Positions 46,778 through 55,716 of a stretch of DNA of 64,000 nt are shown here, piece by piece. Within the stretch, counting starts at the first letter, position 1. The number at the start of each line of letters is the position of its first letter. The stretch is from Sipunculus nudus (taxonomy: Eukaryota > Annelida > Sipuncula > Golfingiida > Sipunculidae). The stretch lies in the NCBI GenBank assembly GCA_026874595.1, contig CM049308.1, positions 38,031,027 to 38,095,026 of the forward strand, read 5' to 3'. Below the pieces are notes generated by a model. That model ran no database searches and was not told the origin of the DNA. It saw only the letters and a list, made by a program, of their open reading frames with translations. The position numbers and the translations under genes are program-made.

Positions 46778-47646
46778 TGTAGAGATGCACACTCAAGGAA
46801 CACACACACAGACAACTCCAGTTAGAGTGAAGCCGTGTTTAATTTATTCCAAGTAATGACAACTTTATAATACAAGAGTGATAAACCCAAGAGAACTGGC
46901 TTGCGCTCAGTTCGGCCTTCGGTCCTACTCCGCCGCCCGGTCGTGATTTTTCGTCTAACTAGAATCTAACAATATATTTCAACCAATCAAACCTTAGACC
47001 AAGGATACATGAATAAACATCAGAACAATTATAATCAATTATCAATCCAACAAGTAATCTAGGAGGTGCCACCCCTGCGGGCCGTGTCACTTACGTGGTT
47101 CAATTAACATCACAAGGAAGTGCCAGGCGGCCCGGCGGGGGGAACTCACACATTTAGGAAACTGTCAACGTAATTGCGTAATCCGGATGCCAGTACCTGG
47201 CAGATTGAATGGATTGCTCATTGAGGCTTATAATTAAACATACACAGAGTCCCGACTAAGCTTTTGCAGCTGTACATACAATTGTTCAATAACAATACAA
47301 ATTTAAGCTTTTAGTAATCCATGGCTATATACATTTATACACAATTGGTTTTACATTTTAGGGAACCGAGCGGCATTCATTGCTTCTAGGGGAATACGCA
47401 AAATTACTGCCCATATCTATTCTACTTGATATACATATAGGAGATGCTAACATAAATATAAATGATATCAGAATGTTCATGAATATACGAAATAATGTTA
47501 TTACAATAATTACTGGATACATAGCAAATACAATCTTCAATGAATATTCTTATTTATGATATTGTGTATATCATTACAAATTACATACATCGAATACAAT
47601 TATTAATATATGATACCTTTGAATATTCTCCTTAGGGAATATTACA
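46778..47646 (-). repeat. LTR1 (3' LTR of unit 1), 869 bp
   Basis: Begins TGTAATATTCCC and ends CATCTCTACA on the minus strand (TG...CA). Same length as LTR2 and LTR3 but differs at about ten sites. Near the end on the minus strand are TATAAAG (46,863-46,869) and AATAAA (46,843-46,848), candidate promoter and poly(A) signals. Confidence 0.95.
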
Positions 47647-47680
47647 TATCTCCCCCCCCCCCCCCCTAAAAAAAATGGAA
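47647..47680 (-). other. Polypurine tract, unit 1 (G15)
   Basis: On the minus strand A-rich sequence, then a run of 15 G and AGATA immediately precede the 3' LTR. This is the expected primer site for plus-strand DNA synthesis. The G run is longer than usual for such tracts. Confidence 0.8.
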
Positions 47681-47741
47681 AGCTGGTGAAACCAGTTCTG
47701 ACATTTTTTTTTTTCAATGATGTTTGCTGACTGGCAGGGGA

Positions 47742-48185
47742 TCAAGGTTGATTGGTGGGGATGGGAGCCCATTGACTCGGTGGGTTCGTGAATGGAATGC
47801 CTGGGGCGGGTGGGTTAGATTGCGTTTTCTTACAACGGGGACGAACACAAATGGCGATGATGAGGGTTGTAAGGGCAGTTACGATTACGAGTATAATGGT
47901 GGAGGGATTTATCCAGGGATGGGCAATATGGGGTATGTAAGGGTATTCATTAACTTGCTCATATGGGATGGGTTGTAGTTCTACATGGAAATTGGAAAGA
48001 TTGGTGTCTGTGATGACATGTAGGGGGTTCCATTTGGGGAGTGCCTGTAACACCTGGGTAGAAAATTGTGGTACCCGAGATTTCAGTGGCGAGATCAGGT
48101 CAATCATGATAGGATGGACGGGAATAGAAACACGAGCTGATGATTTATGAACGCCATGCAGGGTCCAATTGGAAGTTCCAAATGT
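47742..48185 (-). pseudogene. env: env C-terminal segment after the in-frame TGA, unit 1
   Basis: This stretch is in the same reading frame as env and lies directly after its TGA. It has no other stop until 47,742. An internal ATG at 48,105-48,107 opens 121 codons. It contains a hydrophobic segment (INPSTIILVIVTALTTLIIA, about residues 67-86 from that ATG) followed by the basic stop-transfer patch RPRCKK and a Pro-rich cytoplasmic-type tail. It is the membrane anchor that the upstream env frame lacks. Whether it is made by readthrough, separately, or not at all cannot be told from sequence. Confidence 0.85.
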
Positions 48186-49508
48186 TCATGTAGAATTAAC
48201 AGATATGAGATACACTGCAGAATTTAAAGTTATCGGTTTACCAGTAAATCCTTCGCAATTGATATGCGCGTCCAGTTTGTGGACTGAAACAATATAACTT
48301 CCATGCCCTAATTCTATAAGGAGAGGTTGACTACTGTTAATGAAGGTTGTTAGACAGTGACGTTTAGCTGTCTCATCTCCAGTGATAATGGCGCGTTCAC
48401 ACATAAATTGATTACGGGGGTAGCGCGTGCCGGTATCACAAATTTCTGGGTTATTACCAACACAATTTTTTGGAATGAGGAAATGTCCAGACTTAGTTTG
48501 GAATGCAATATCTTCTGTTAGTAAAAATTTCGAATAAATACCTGCAGCTACAGGGAATGGGAATGATCTTAGATAGTACCGCAAGTATGAAATAGCATCG
48601 TGAAACGGAAGGATAACATGATATACTAGTGCGTTATTGTCCGTCCAAAGAGGGGTAACTCTGACGTAGGTGTAGTACCAGGCGATCGGTGCTGGGTAGT
48701 ACTTCCGAGCTGCAGCTTGATGAAGAATGGCGACTAACTCCGAGCGAGGGAGAAGTTGTTCAGTGAGACGTTGCTGTTCCAGTGATTGCCGTTGGTTATT
48801 GTAGGAGTCCAGCTGTCTTGTGTGGAAGTAAATGGCCTGCTCGGCGGAGTTGATAAAATGTTCTAAATTCTGTACGCATTCGAGTGTTCGGATCGCGTGG
48901 CCAATTTTATCCAGGTCGTTCGAGACTGCTGTTGTTAAGCGAGAAATAGAAGTATTAAGATATGAAATACGGTGTTGATTTTCTTGCACGGATGTTTCTA
49001 TGCTTTTCGTCACTGAGATCAGGTTGTTTACAATGTGGATTGTCCGGTTAGATGATGTCAGTGCTACGTTTACCGCCATACGGTATTTATTTAAGTCTGC
49101 CATGGTAGCGGTGCCGAACAAAGTTTTGGATAGAGATCCGATGAAATCAAACAATGCACGTCTCTGGCGTTTTACTTGTACATTGTTTTGTGAGTTGGCC
49201 TGGTTAAGCCATCTAAGCCTTCGCATATAATTACGAGATATGGGTTTCGGCAACTTACAGTCAGGGCTCGTAACTGCTGCCTTCAGTGTCTGTAAAACCG
49301 AGGATATCCGGGAATCCAGCATCGGGCGTTGCAAAATAACAAGTGTTGTCCACTCGGCTTTCAGTCCATATAAAGAACTTGTATCTTTTGCGGTTATACC
49401 TTGTGGAAGTGGATTAATGGAGATACCCGGCGTGGCCATCGATGCGACTGGGGCGCGTAAACATATAATTAAGCACAACAGTGAACAAGGTACAAGTAGT
49501 CGGCGCAT
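48186..49508 (-). CDS. env: F-type envelope-like glycoprotein, stops before the anchor, unit 1
   Basis: Membrane-fusion-type envelope protein resembling those of errantiviruses and the baculovirus F family. I chose the ATG at 49,506-49,508, four bases after the integrase stop, because it is followed at once by a signal peptide (MRRLLVPCSLLCLIICLRA); the frame is open further upstream to 49,652 inside integrase. Counting from 49,652, a furin-type site RQRR is at 162-165, followed by a hydrophobic, Gly-containing fusion-peptide-like segment and a long heptad-rich helical region. Several N-glycosylation sequons and Cys follow. Translation ends at TGA 48,186-48,188, before the transmembrane segment. 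Known errantiviral env genes use a spliced mRNA; no splice site was assigned here. Confidence 0.85.
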   Translation of the reverse strand: MRRLLVPCSLLCLIICLRAPVASMATPGISINPLPQGITAKDTSSLYGLKAEWTTLVILQRPMLDSRISSVLQTLKAAVTSPDCKLPKPISRNYMRRLRWLNQANSQNNVQVKRQRRALFDFIGSLSKTLFGTATMADLNKYRMAVNVALTSSNRTIHIVNNLISVTKSIETSVQENQHRISYLNTSISRLTTAVSNDLDKIGHAIRTLECVQNLEHFINSAEQAIYFHTRQLDSYNNQRQSLEQQRLTEQLLPRSELVAILHQAAARKYYPAPIAWYYTYVRVTPLWTDNNALVYHVILPFHDAISYLRYYLRSFPFPVAAGIYSKFLLTEDIAFQTKSGHFLIPKNCVGNNPEICDTGTRYPRNQFMCERAIITGDETAKRHCLTTFINSSQPLLIELGHGSYIVSVHKLDAHINCEGFTGKPITLNSAVYLISVNST

Positions 49509-49512
49509 CTTG

Positions 49513-51327
49513 CTAGCAAGGTGTTGGTTTCCGCTTCTTCCGAGGTCGAAGTCTGTTAAACCACCGAGATGTGAGCTCCGAATGACCGTCGGGTGATGGC
49601 GAGCGATGGCGTTTTGTGGTGGCTGGCTCTGATTGGTCCATTGGTTGCCCATCTGGGGTCACAGAGTCATCAGTCATGTCAGGGTTCACTGATTGGTTGT
49701 TCAAGCAGGGGTCAGTAGCTGGGGTGGGCTCATTAGTAAATGGGGTGGGGTCAGTAGCTGGGATGGGCTCATTTGGAGATGGGGGTGGTAGGTCAGGGTC
49801 GGACTCGTCTATTATGTCGTAGTCTTGTAGGTTGAGGTTACTCGTGTTAGTATTGGTTTGACAAAGGTTAGACGAGGTGGCGTGTGGGGCGGAGTCAGTT
49901 TTTTCTGTTTGGTTGGAGAGATTATCGTTGACAGTGGGGTGATCCCATGCAGGCCGGCGGCGCGTTCGATTTCGTTTTGGACGGGGAGGGAGTTCGTCCC
50001 AGACACTTGAAGGATCCACTATTTTGACCTGGTCCCTATGTAAACGTTTTAATTCACCTGTCACTTGATTTCTCAGGTGACATGTTAAACCCGCAACCCG
50101 GGTAACGATCCATTGGGGGTCCCATTTCGATGTAAATGTAAGGGGTTCTTGGGCACGGATGACGACTGTATCCCCTACCTTAACTTCTCCTGCATTTGCT
50201 CTGCGATCAATATTTTGGCGATTAGTCTCTCGGGCGTCGAGGGAATTATTGTGAGCGTGGAGGTAGGCTTGTGCGGTATCATCCAACCGATTGCCAAACG
50301 GCGTGTCGATGGATGTGGATTGGAGCAAACGCGTGAGGGGAACCCTAGGGTGACGACCGTAAAGCATGAAGAACGGAGAATAGCCAGTGACGGCGCTTAT
50401 GCTTATTCTGTGGGCTGCTAGTGTGTCGGGGATGTGTTGTTCCCAATTTGATGGCTTGTTACCTATCAATTTTGTTAACGTCTCCTTAAATGTACTTTTA
50501 AATCTCTCTATTTTGCCATTAGACTTGGGATGGAATGGGGTGGTCTTACGATGCTCAACGCCAAGCTGTTTTGGGTAGTCTGTGAAAGCTTTGGCTGTGA
50601 ATTCCCCGCCATTATCAGTCAAGACTACTTCTGGTACACCATGAGTCGGGACAAACTGGTGGGCAAACTTGATCCAAACAGATTCGTTCGTTTTGTCAGG
50701 AATCGCATAGGCCTCAGCCCAGCCAGTTTTGTGACAGATCATTGTTAGTATATATTTATTATTATGAACTGACGGAACGAATGGGCCGATGAGATCCATA
50801 CTAACTAGCTGCACTTGGGAAGCTGGTACTGGCATGTCTCCCATAACAGTGTGATCATGCCTTTTACTGTTGGTAATACAGACCGGGCATCGGCTGAGAC
50901 GTTCTCGGATTTGCCTGCGCATATTAGGCCATATATAAGCTTCTCTAACACGGTTTAGTGTCTTAAGAGCGGCCATATGTCCGATTTCCTTATGAGCTCT
51001 ATCAATGACTTGGTTAGTGTACTGAGCTGGGAGCACTAGGCGTGGGTAGGCAGGGGCCGCGTCATAAGGACGGCGTGTACTATATAGAATATTGTCAATG
51101 ACAATATAATCGGAATCATCAGCAGTTTCCGCGTCGCGGAACAAGTGCTGGTATTCAGCGCGCTGCTGCAGACCGACGTTTTGCAATTCTATACCATCAA
51201 GAAGCCAGGGGAGTTGCTGAAAAGCAATTGACTCCGGATACGCCGCCGGGTCCACCCAATCGTGGTCTACATCAATGATCCCGATCGGTTCATATGCGGG
51301 GGGCGGGAGCCCTGGACAACATATCCG
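49513..51327 (-). CDS. pol: Integrase, unit 1
   Basis: Pol C-terminal part in a +1 frame relative to RT-RNase H, open from 51,327; a GTG at 51,253-51,255 begins the long clean stretch and no ATG start is evident, so fusion to RT is expected. Counting from that GTG, the HHCC zinc-binding domain has H88, H93, C123 and C126. The catalytic D,D35E triad is D154 (SMDLIGPF), D214 (TDNGGEF) and E250 (GKIERF). After about residue 350 there is a GPY/F-like or SH3-like module (KVGDTVVIRAQEP, KWDPQWIV), then a Pro/Asp-rich tail of about 150 residues ending in a basic patch. All catalytic residues are present. Confidence 0.92.
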   Translation of the reverse strand, partial: RICCPGLPPPAYEPIGIIDVDHDWVDPAAYPESIAFQQLPWLLDGIELQNVGLQQRAEYQHLFRDAETADDSDYIVIDNILYSTRRPYDAAPAYPRLVLPAQYTNQVIDRAHKEIGHMAALKTLNRVREAYIWPNMRRQIRERLSRCPVCITNSKRHDHTVMGDMPVPASQVQLVSMDLIGPFVPSVHNNKYILTMICHKTGWAEAYAIPDKTNESVWIKFAHQFVPTHGVPEVVLTDNGGEFTAKAFTDYPKQLGVEHRKTTPFHPKSNGKIERFKSTFKETLTKLIGNKPSNWEQHIPDTLAAHRISISAVTGYSPFFMLYGRHPRVPLTRLLQSTSIDTPFGNRLDDTAQAYLHAHNNSLDARETNRQNIDRRANAGEVKVGDTVVIRAQEPLTFTSKWDPQWIVTRVAGLTCHLRNQVTGELKRLHRDQVKIVDPSSVWDELPPRPKRNRTRRRPAWDHPTVNDNLSNQTEKTDSAPHATSSNLCQTNTNTSNLNLQDYDIIDESDPDLPPPSPNEPIPATDPTPFTNEPTPATDPCLNNQSVNPDMTDDSVTPDGQPMDQSEPATTKRHRSPSPDGHSELTSRWFNRLRPRKKRKPTPC

Positions 51328-53098
51328 CTAGGACATTATTCCGGCCCTGATGATATTGGATCCGGGCGTCATACTCCGAAAGGATAATGGCCCAGCGTTG
51401 GAGTTTGTTATTCAATTGTTTCTTGCTGAATAAAGAAAGGAGGGGTTTGTGATCTGTGAGGATGGTTACCGAACTACCAAAAAGATAGGGTCGGAGTTTG
51501 TTGAGGGAATAAATAATCGCGTACGCTTCCCGTTCGATTGTAGCCCATCTTTTTTGGACGTCGGACAACTGATGGGAAACATATTGCACAACACGCTCCT
51601 TACCATCTTCATGAAGCTGCGATAGCACAGCGCCAACACAGGTTGCGCTGGCGTCAGTGTACAGCCGATACGGCAGGTCAGTTCTGGGAAAGGCCATGAT
51701 GGATGGGGATATTAATGCTTGTTTAAGTTTGCCAAAAGCATCTGTATGCTCCTGTGCCCATTGGAATCGTTGGTTCTTTCTGGTAAGTTTGTTGAGGGGT
51801 TCTGCGATATGAGCAAAATTTTGGATGCTATTGCGATAGTAGTTAGCCATTCCCATGAATGATCGGACGCCTTTGACAGAAGTAGGAGGCGGGATTTTGA
51901 GTATTGCCTCAGTTTTATCCGGGTCTGGCTGGCTACCATTTTGATTTATAACAAACCCCAGGACTTTTACTTCACGGCTAGCAAAGCAGCACTTGTTCGG
52001 CTTAAGTTTCAAGTTCGCCGCACGGAGACGCTTAAGGACCGCTTCGACGTGAAGTTTGTGGTTCTCGATGTCCTTGCTGTAAATGATGATATCATCAATA
52101 TACACTAATACGCATTCCCCTGGTAGGTCTTTAAGTACAGTTTCTAAAACGCGTTGGAACCCGCTTGGTGCGTTCGCCAAACCGAAGGGAGTGGTTATGA
52201 ACTCGAACTGGCCACGATGGCACGTGAAAGCAGTTTTCTCCGTATCGGCAGGACGTAAGGCAAGCTGATGATATCCACTCCGTAAGTCTAAGGTGGAAAA
52301 GATTGTGCTGCCGCCTAACTGATCGAGGATATCGTCTATTCTAGGCAGTGGATACCGATCCCGTTTTGTAACAGCATTCAATCGCCGATAATCTACGCAA
52401 AACCGCGTTGAGCCGTCTCGTTTACCGACGAGTGTGATCGGCGCCGCCCAAGGCGAGGAGGAGGGCCGGATGACCCCTTGAGCGAGCAGTTCGTCGACAC
52501 ATTTCGAAATTTCGATTCTTTTATTGAGAGGTGCCCTGTAAGCCCTTTGATAGATGGGTGGACCGGTTGTTTCAATACGTATCGGAAGGAGATCGCAAAA
52601 TCCGTTAGGATCATTTGGGCCAGAAAAGACATCGGCGTATTTACTATCCATATCTGTATGTTCACAGGAGGGATACGTTTGATCTAAACCTGCTATACCG
52701 TTGCCACTGTTTGTAGACAACGGCCAATGTTGATTAAACCAAAGCATCGAATTGTGGTGAAAATCTAATTTTGCCCGACCTAAAAGTAAGTTATCGGTTC
52801 CTAAGATCATTTGGTTGGGCAAATTTTCAACAATAAAGACCTGAATATTCCCTACCGCTTCGACAGGTATTTCGGTGGACCCTATTACTGCCAATTGCTG
52901 GCCCGTAACTGATTTGAAGGTTGATGTACATTTATTGAGGATAGGTATCCTGCCCGACTTGGTACAAATTTGTTGGAAAACGTCGCGCCGCAACAGGCTA
53001 CGTGAGGCCCCACTGTCAACTAAGCATGAAACAGGGATTTGATGCAGAATTAACTGGATTTGGGGTCTCGATGTTTGCAGTGTTGCGGCTGTTAGTAG
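51290..53098 (-). CDS. pol: Protease-reverse transcriptase-RNase H, unit 1
   Basis: Reached from gag by -1 frameshifting; the frame is open from 53,143, after a TAA at 53,144-53,146. The aspartic protease motif LVDSGAS lies just upstream of 52,993. Counting residues from the TTG at 52,991-52,993: protease C-terminal part to about 70 (MILGTDNLL), RT with STRFCVDYRRLN (195-206), FSTLDLRSGYHQL (232-244), TPFGLANAPSGFQ (268-280) and the catalytic YIDD (298-301), then RNase H with YTDAS (445-449), E488 and TDHKPLL (513-519). It ends at TGA 51,290-51,292 just after DMLSRAP, where Ty3/Gypsy pol normally runs straight into integrase. All active-site residues look intact. Confidence 0.92.
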   Translation of the reverse strand, partial: LLTAATLQTSRPQIQLILHQIPVSCLVDSGASRSLLRRDVFQQICTKSGRIPILNKCTSTFKSVTGQQLAVIGSTEIPVEAVGNIQVFIVENLPNQMILGTDNLLLGRAKLDFHHNSMLWFNQHWPLSTNSGNGIAGLDQTYPSCEHTDMDSKYADVFSGPNDPNGFCDLLPIRIETTGPPIYQRAYRAPLNKRIEISKCVDELLAQGVIRPSSSPWAAPITLVGKRDGSTRFCVDYRRLNAVTKRDRYPLPRIDDILDQLGGSTIFSTLDLRSGYHQLALRPADTEKTAFTCHRGQFEFITTPFGLANAPSGFQRVLETVLKDLPGECVLVYIDDIIIYSKDIENHKLHVEAVLKRLRAANLKLKPNKCCFASREVKVLGFVINQNGSQPDPDKTEAILKIPPPTSVKGVRSFMGMANYYRNSIQNFAHIAEPLNKLTRKNQRFQWAQEHTDAFGKLKQALISPSIMAFPRTDLPYRLYTDASATCVGAVLSQLHEDGKERVVQYVSHQLSDVQKRWATIEREAYAIIYSLNKLRPYLFGSSVTILTDHKPLLSLFSKKQLNNKLQRWAIILSEYDARIQYHQGRNNVLADMLSRAPAPRI

Positions 53099-54255
53099 TT
53101 TAAATGAGATTGGCCGTTGTGGTAAATGGGGCGGGTGGTCTGGTTAGGTTGAGGACGGTGAGTGGTATTATATGTGTCATTAGGTCTGTTTGTATTACCT
53201 CGTCGTTGTCTCTCCCGTCGCAGGAAACAGTGGGCTGCTATGTGGTTTTCCTGACCACATTCGTAACACTTAGGGCGGCCCTCCGGTGTCCAGGCATGGG
53301 GGTTGCTAATTCGGCGAGCTCCTGGGCGGTTGCGGCTGGGATAATGGCGTACGGGCTGGCTGTCTGTAATGGCTGCAACAGGAAGAGAGGTGGCCAGCTT
53401 CTCATCGATGATCTGACTGATGCGGTCCTCTGTGAGCGGTCGGGTGTTTTCAGAAACAGCTGAAATGTCCATTGGTTCAGGTACATCGAGGGCTGCTTGG
53501 CCAGGGAACAATTGTGAACTTTGACGCTCACATTTATCATACTGACCCGCCAGAGACATGGCTTTAGCCAGTGACTCCGGTTCCTGGTAAACGACGTTAG
53601 CACTTACTTTCCGGTTAGCTAGCGACGCGATGTAATTTTCAACAACAGTGTTTTGTTGGTCGCAGTTTGTAGCGGCAAAGGGGAAAGCTTCTTCGGCAGC
53701 GGCGCGGAAGCGGCGATTGTACGAAATCAGATCTTCATGGGGTGACTGCTTCATTTTAGCTAGTTTCAGTCTGAGTTCTCTGTCCACATCAGGGGGAAAG
53801 AATGCGCGTCTGATCTGTACTTTGATTTCGCACCACGGGCAGTCAAAACGATCTAGAGGCGTGTCCACATTATTTGACTGTGCATCCGTAATAAAGCGGT
53901 TTAGCACGGCTTCAATTTCATAGCGAAGTTCACCTCGAGCTGTCTTTGTTACCACTTCCACGATGATACGGTTATCTTTGGTGTACTGTATGGCCGAATC
54001 CATTTCCTTTAACCAGGTTTTCAGAAGTTTTGGCGAGGAACCGTCGCAGATGGAGGTTCGTTGAATTAGGTCACTTACTAATTTTGATCGCCGGCGGTCT
54101 GCTTGTTCCCGCTGTTTTGCCTCGTTATCAGCAACAAGTAGCCGTTCGAGTGATGAAATACATCTTTCGAATTTGTCCATCTGTTCCGGGTGTATGACTA
54201 CCGGGTGTGCTGAAACCACCGCCGGTGGGTCTGCGTTAACCCTTTGTTGCGACAT
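53092..54255 (-). CDS. gag: Gag capsid/nucleocapsid, unit 1
   Basis: 387 residues, starting at ATG 54,253-54,255, 51 nt after the 5' LTR. The N-terminal two thirds are helical and charged, as in Ty3/Gypsy capsids (YNRRFRAAAEEAFPF near 179-193). A linker rich in Pro/Ser is followed by one CCHC zinc knuckle, CYECGQENHIAAHC at 330-343, typical of retroelement nucleocapsid, then an Arg/Asn/Thr/Pro-rich tail. The stop TAA at 53,092-53,094 is preceded by the slippery heptamer. Confidence 0.93.
   Translation of the reverse strand: MSQQRVNADPPAVVSAHPVVIHPEQMDKFERCISSLERLLVADNEAKQREQADRRRSKLVSDLIQRTSICDGSSPKLLKTWLKEMDSAIQYTKDNRIIVEVVTKTARGELRYEIEAVLNRFITDAQSNNVDTPLDRFDCPWCEIKVQIRRAFFPPDVDRELRLKLAKMKQSPHEDLISYNRRFRAAAEEAFPFAATNCDQQNTVVENYIASLANRKVSANVVYQEPESLAKAMSLAGQYDKCERQSSQLFPGQAALDVPEPMDISAVSENTRPLTEDRISQIIDEKLATSLPVAAITDSQPVRHYPSRNRPGARRISNPHAWTPEGRPKCYECGQENHIAAHCFLRRERQRRGNTNRPNDTYNTTHRPQPNQTTRPIYHNGQSHLNY
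53098..53104 (-). promoter_or_regulatory. -1 frameshift site T TTA AAC at the gag end, unit 1
   Basis: The heptamer TTTAAAC is in the correct phase: gag codons read CAT TTA AAC TAC TAA, so tandem slippage gives the pol frame. The gag and pol frames overlap only at 53,092-53,143. From established knowledge, U UUA AAC is an efficient eukaryotic -1 slippery sequence. No clear downstream pseudoknot was identified by eye. Confidence 0.85.
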
Positions 54256-54306
54256 CTTCAGAAGTAACTGATAAAGATTCCAGTCCGAAGTGGCACGCTC
54301 GTCAAT

Positions 54307-55175
54307 TGTAGAGATGCATACTCAAGGAACACACACACAGACAACTCCAGTTAGAGTGAAGCCGTGTTTAATTTATTCCAAGTAATGACAACTTTATAAT
54401 ACAAGAGTGATAAACCCAAGAGAACTGGCTTGCGCTCAGTTCGGCTCTCGGTCCTACTCTGCCGCCCCGTCGTGATTTTTCGTCTAACTAGAATCTAACA
54501 ATATATTTCAACCAATCAAACCTTAGACCAAGGATACATGAATAAACATCAGAACAATTATAATCAATTATCAATCCAACAAGTAATCTAGGAGGTGCCA
54601 CCCCTGCGGGCCGTGTCACTTACGTGGTTCAATTAACATCACAAGGAAGTGCCAGGCGGCCCGGCGGGGGGAACTCACACATTTAGGAAACTGTCAACGT
54701 AATTGCGTAATCCGGATGCCAGTACCTGGCAGATTGAATGGATTGCTCATTGAGGTTTATAATTAAACATACACAGAGTCCCGACTAAGCTTTTGCAGCT
54801 GTACATACAATTGTTCAATAACAATACAAATTTAAGCTTTTAGTAATCCATGGCTATATACATTTATACACAATTGGTTTTACATTTTAGGGAACCGAGC
54901 GGCATTCATTGCTTCTAGGGGAATACGCAAAATTACTGCCCATATCTATTCTACTTGATATACATATAGGAGATGCTAACATAAATATAAATGATATCAG
55001 AATGTTCATGAATATACGAAATGATGTTATTTCAATAAATACTGGATACATAGCAAATACAATCTTCAATGAATATTCTTATTTATGATATTGTGTATAT
55101 CCTTACAAATTACATACATCGAATACAATTATTAATATATGATACCTTTGAATATTCTCCTTAGGGAATATTACA
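54307..55175 (-). repeat. LTR2 (shared), 869 bp
   Basis: Serves as 5' LTR for unit 1 and 3' LTR for unit 2. Reads identical to LTR3. Confidence 0.95.
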
Positions 55176-55211
55176 TATCTCCCCCCCCCCCCCCCCCTAA
55201 AAAAAATGGAA
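55176..55211 (-). other. Polypurine tract, unit 2 (G17)
   Basis: Same site as in unit 1, with 17 G. Confidence 0.8.
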
Positions 55212-55272
55212 AGCTGGTGAAACCAGTTCTGACATTTTTTTTTTTCAATGATGTTTGCTGACTGGCAGGGGA

Positions 55273-55716
55273 TCAAGGTTGATTGGTGGGGATGGGAGCC
55301 CATTGACTCGGTGGGTTCGTGAATGGAATGCCTGGGGCGGGTGGGTTAGATTGCGTTTTCTTACAACGGGGACGAACACAAATGGCGATGATGAGGGTTG
55401 TAAGGGCAGTTACGATTACGAGTATAATGGTGGAGGGATTTATCCAGGGATGGGCAATATGGGGTATGTAAGGGTATTCATTAACTTGCTCATATGGGAT
55501 GGGTTGTAGTTCTACATGGAAATTGGAAAGATTGGTGTCTGTGATGACATGTAGGGGGTTCCATTTGGGGAGTGCCTGTAACACCTGGGTAGAAAATTGT
55601 GGTACCCGAGATTTCAGTGGCGAGATCAGGTCAATCATGATAGGATGGACGGGAATAGAAACACGAGCTGATGATTTATGAACGCCATGCAGGGTCCAAT
55701 TGGAAGTTCCAAATGT
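55273..55716 (-). pseudogene. env: env C-terminal segment after the in-frame TGA, unit 2
   Basis: Same as in unit 1 (47,742-48,185), including the transmembrane segment and basic patch; no difference was noted in the encoded residues. Confidence 0.85.

Larger units (their letters stand above)
46778..55175 (-). mobile_element. Errantivirus-like Ty3/Gypsy element, unit 1 (LTR1-internal-LTR2)
   Basis: A complete unit read on the minus strand: 5' LTR 54,307-55,175, a 51-nt leader, gag, PR-RT-RNase H, integrase, env, polypurine tract, 3' LTR 46,778-47,646. Gene order and the F-type env-like protein place it with errantivirus-like Ty3/Gypsy elements. LTR2 is shared with the next unit, so this is a tandem array and not two solo insertions. 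Protein frames are long and clean except at the gag-pol overlap, the RT-integrase junction and an in-frame TGA in env. Confidence 0.95.

Noticed and set aside
47358-47540. 60-codon frame inside each LTR
   Set aside because: Present in all LTRs at the same place, but hydrophobic AT-rich sequence with no motif and no likely expression.
48186-48188. TGA in env read as selenocysteine
   Set aside because: No hint of a SECIS-like element was seen, and there is no reason for Sec at this place in this family.
49000-50750. Plus-strand frames across the retroelement array
   Set aside because: Antisense shadows of env and integrase, repeated in each unit.
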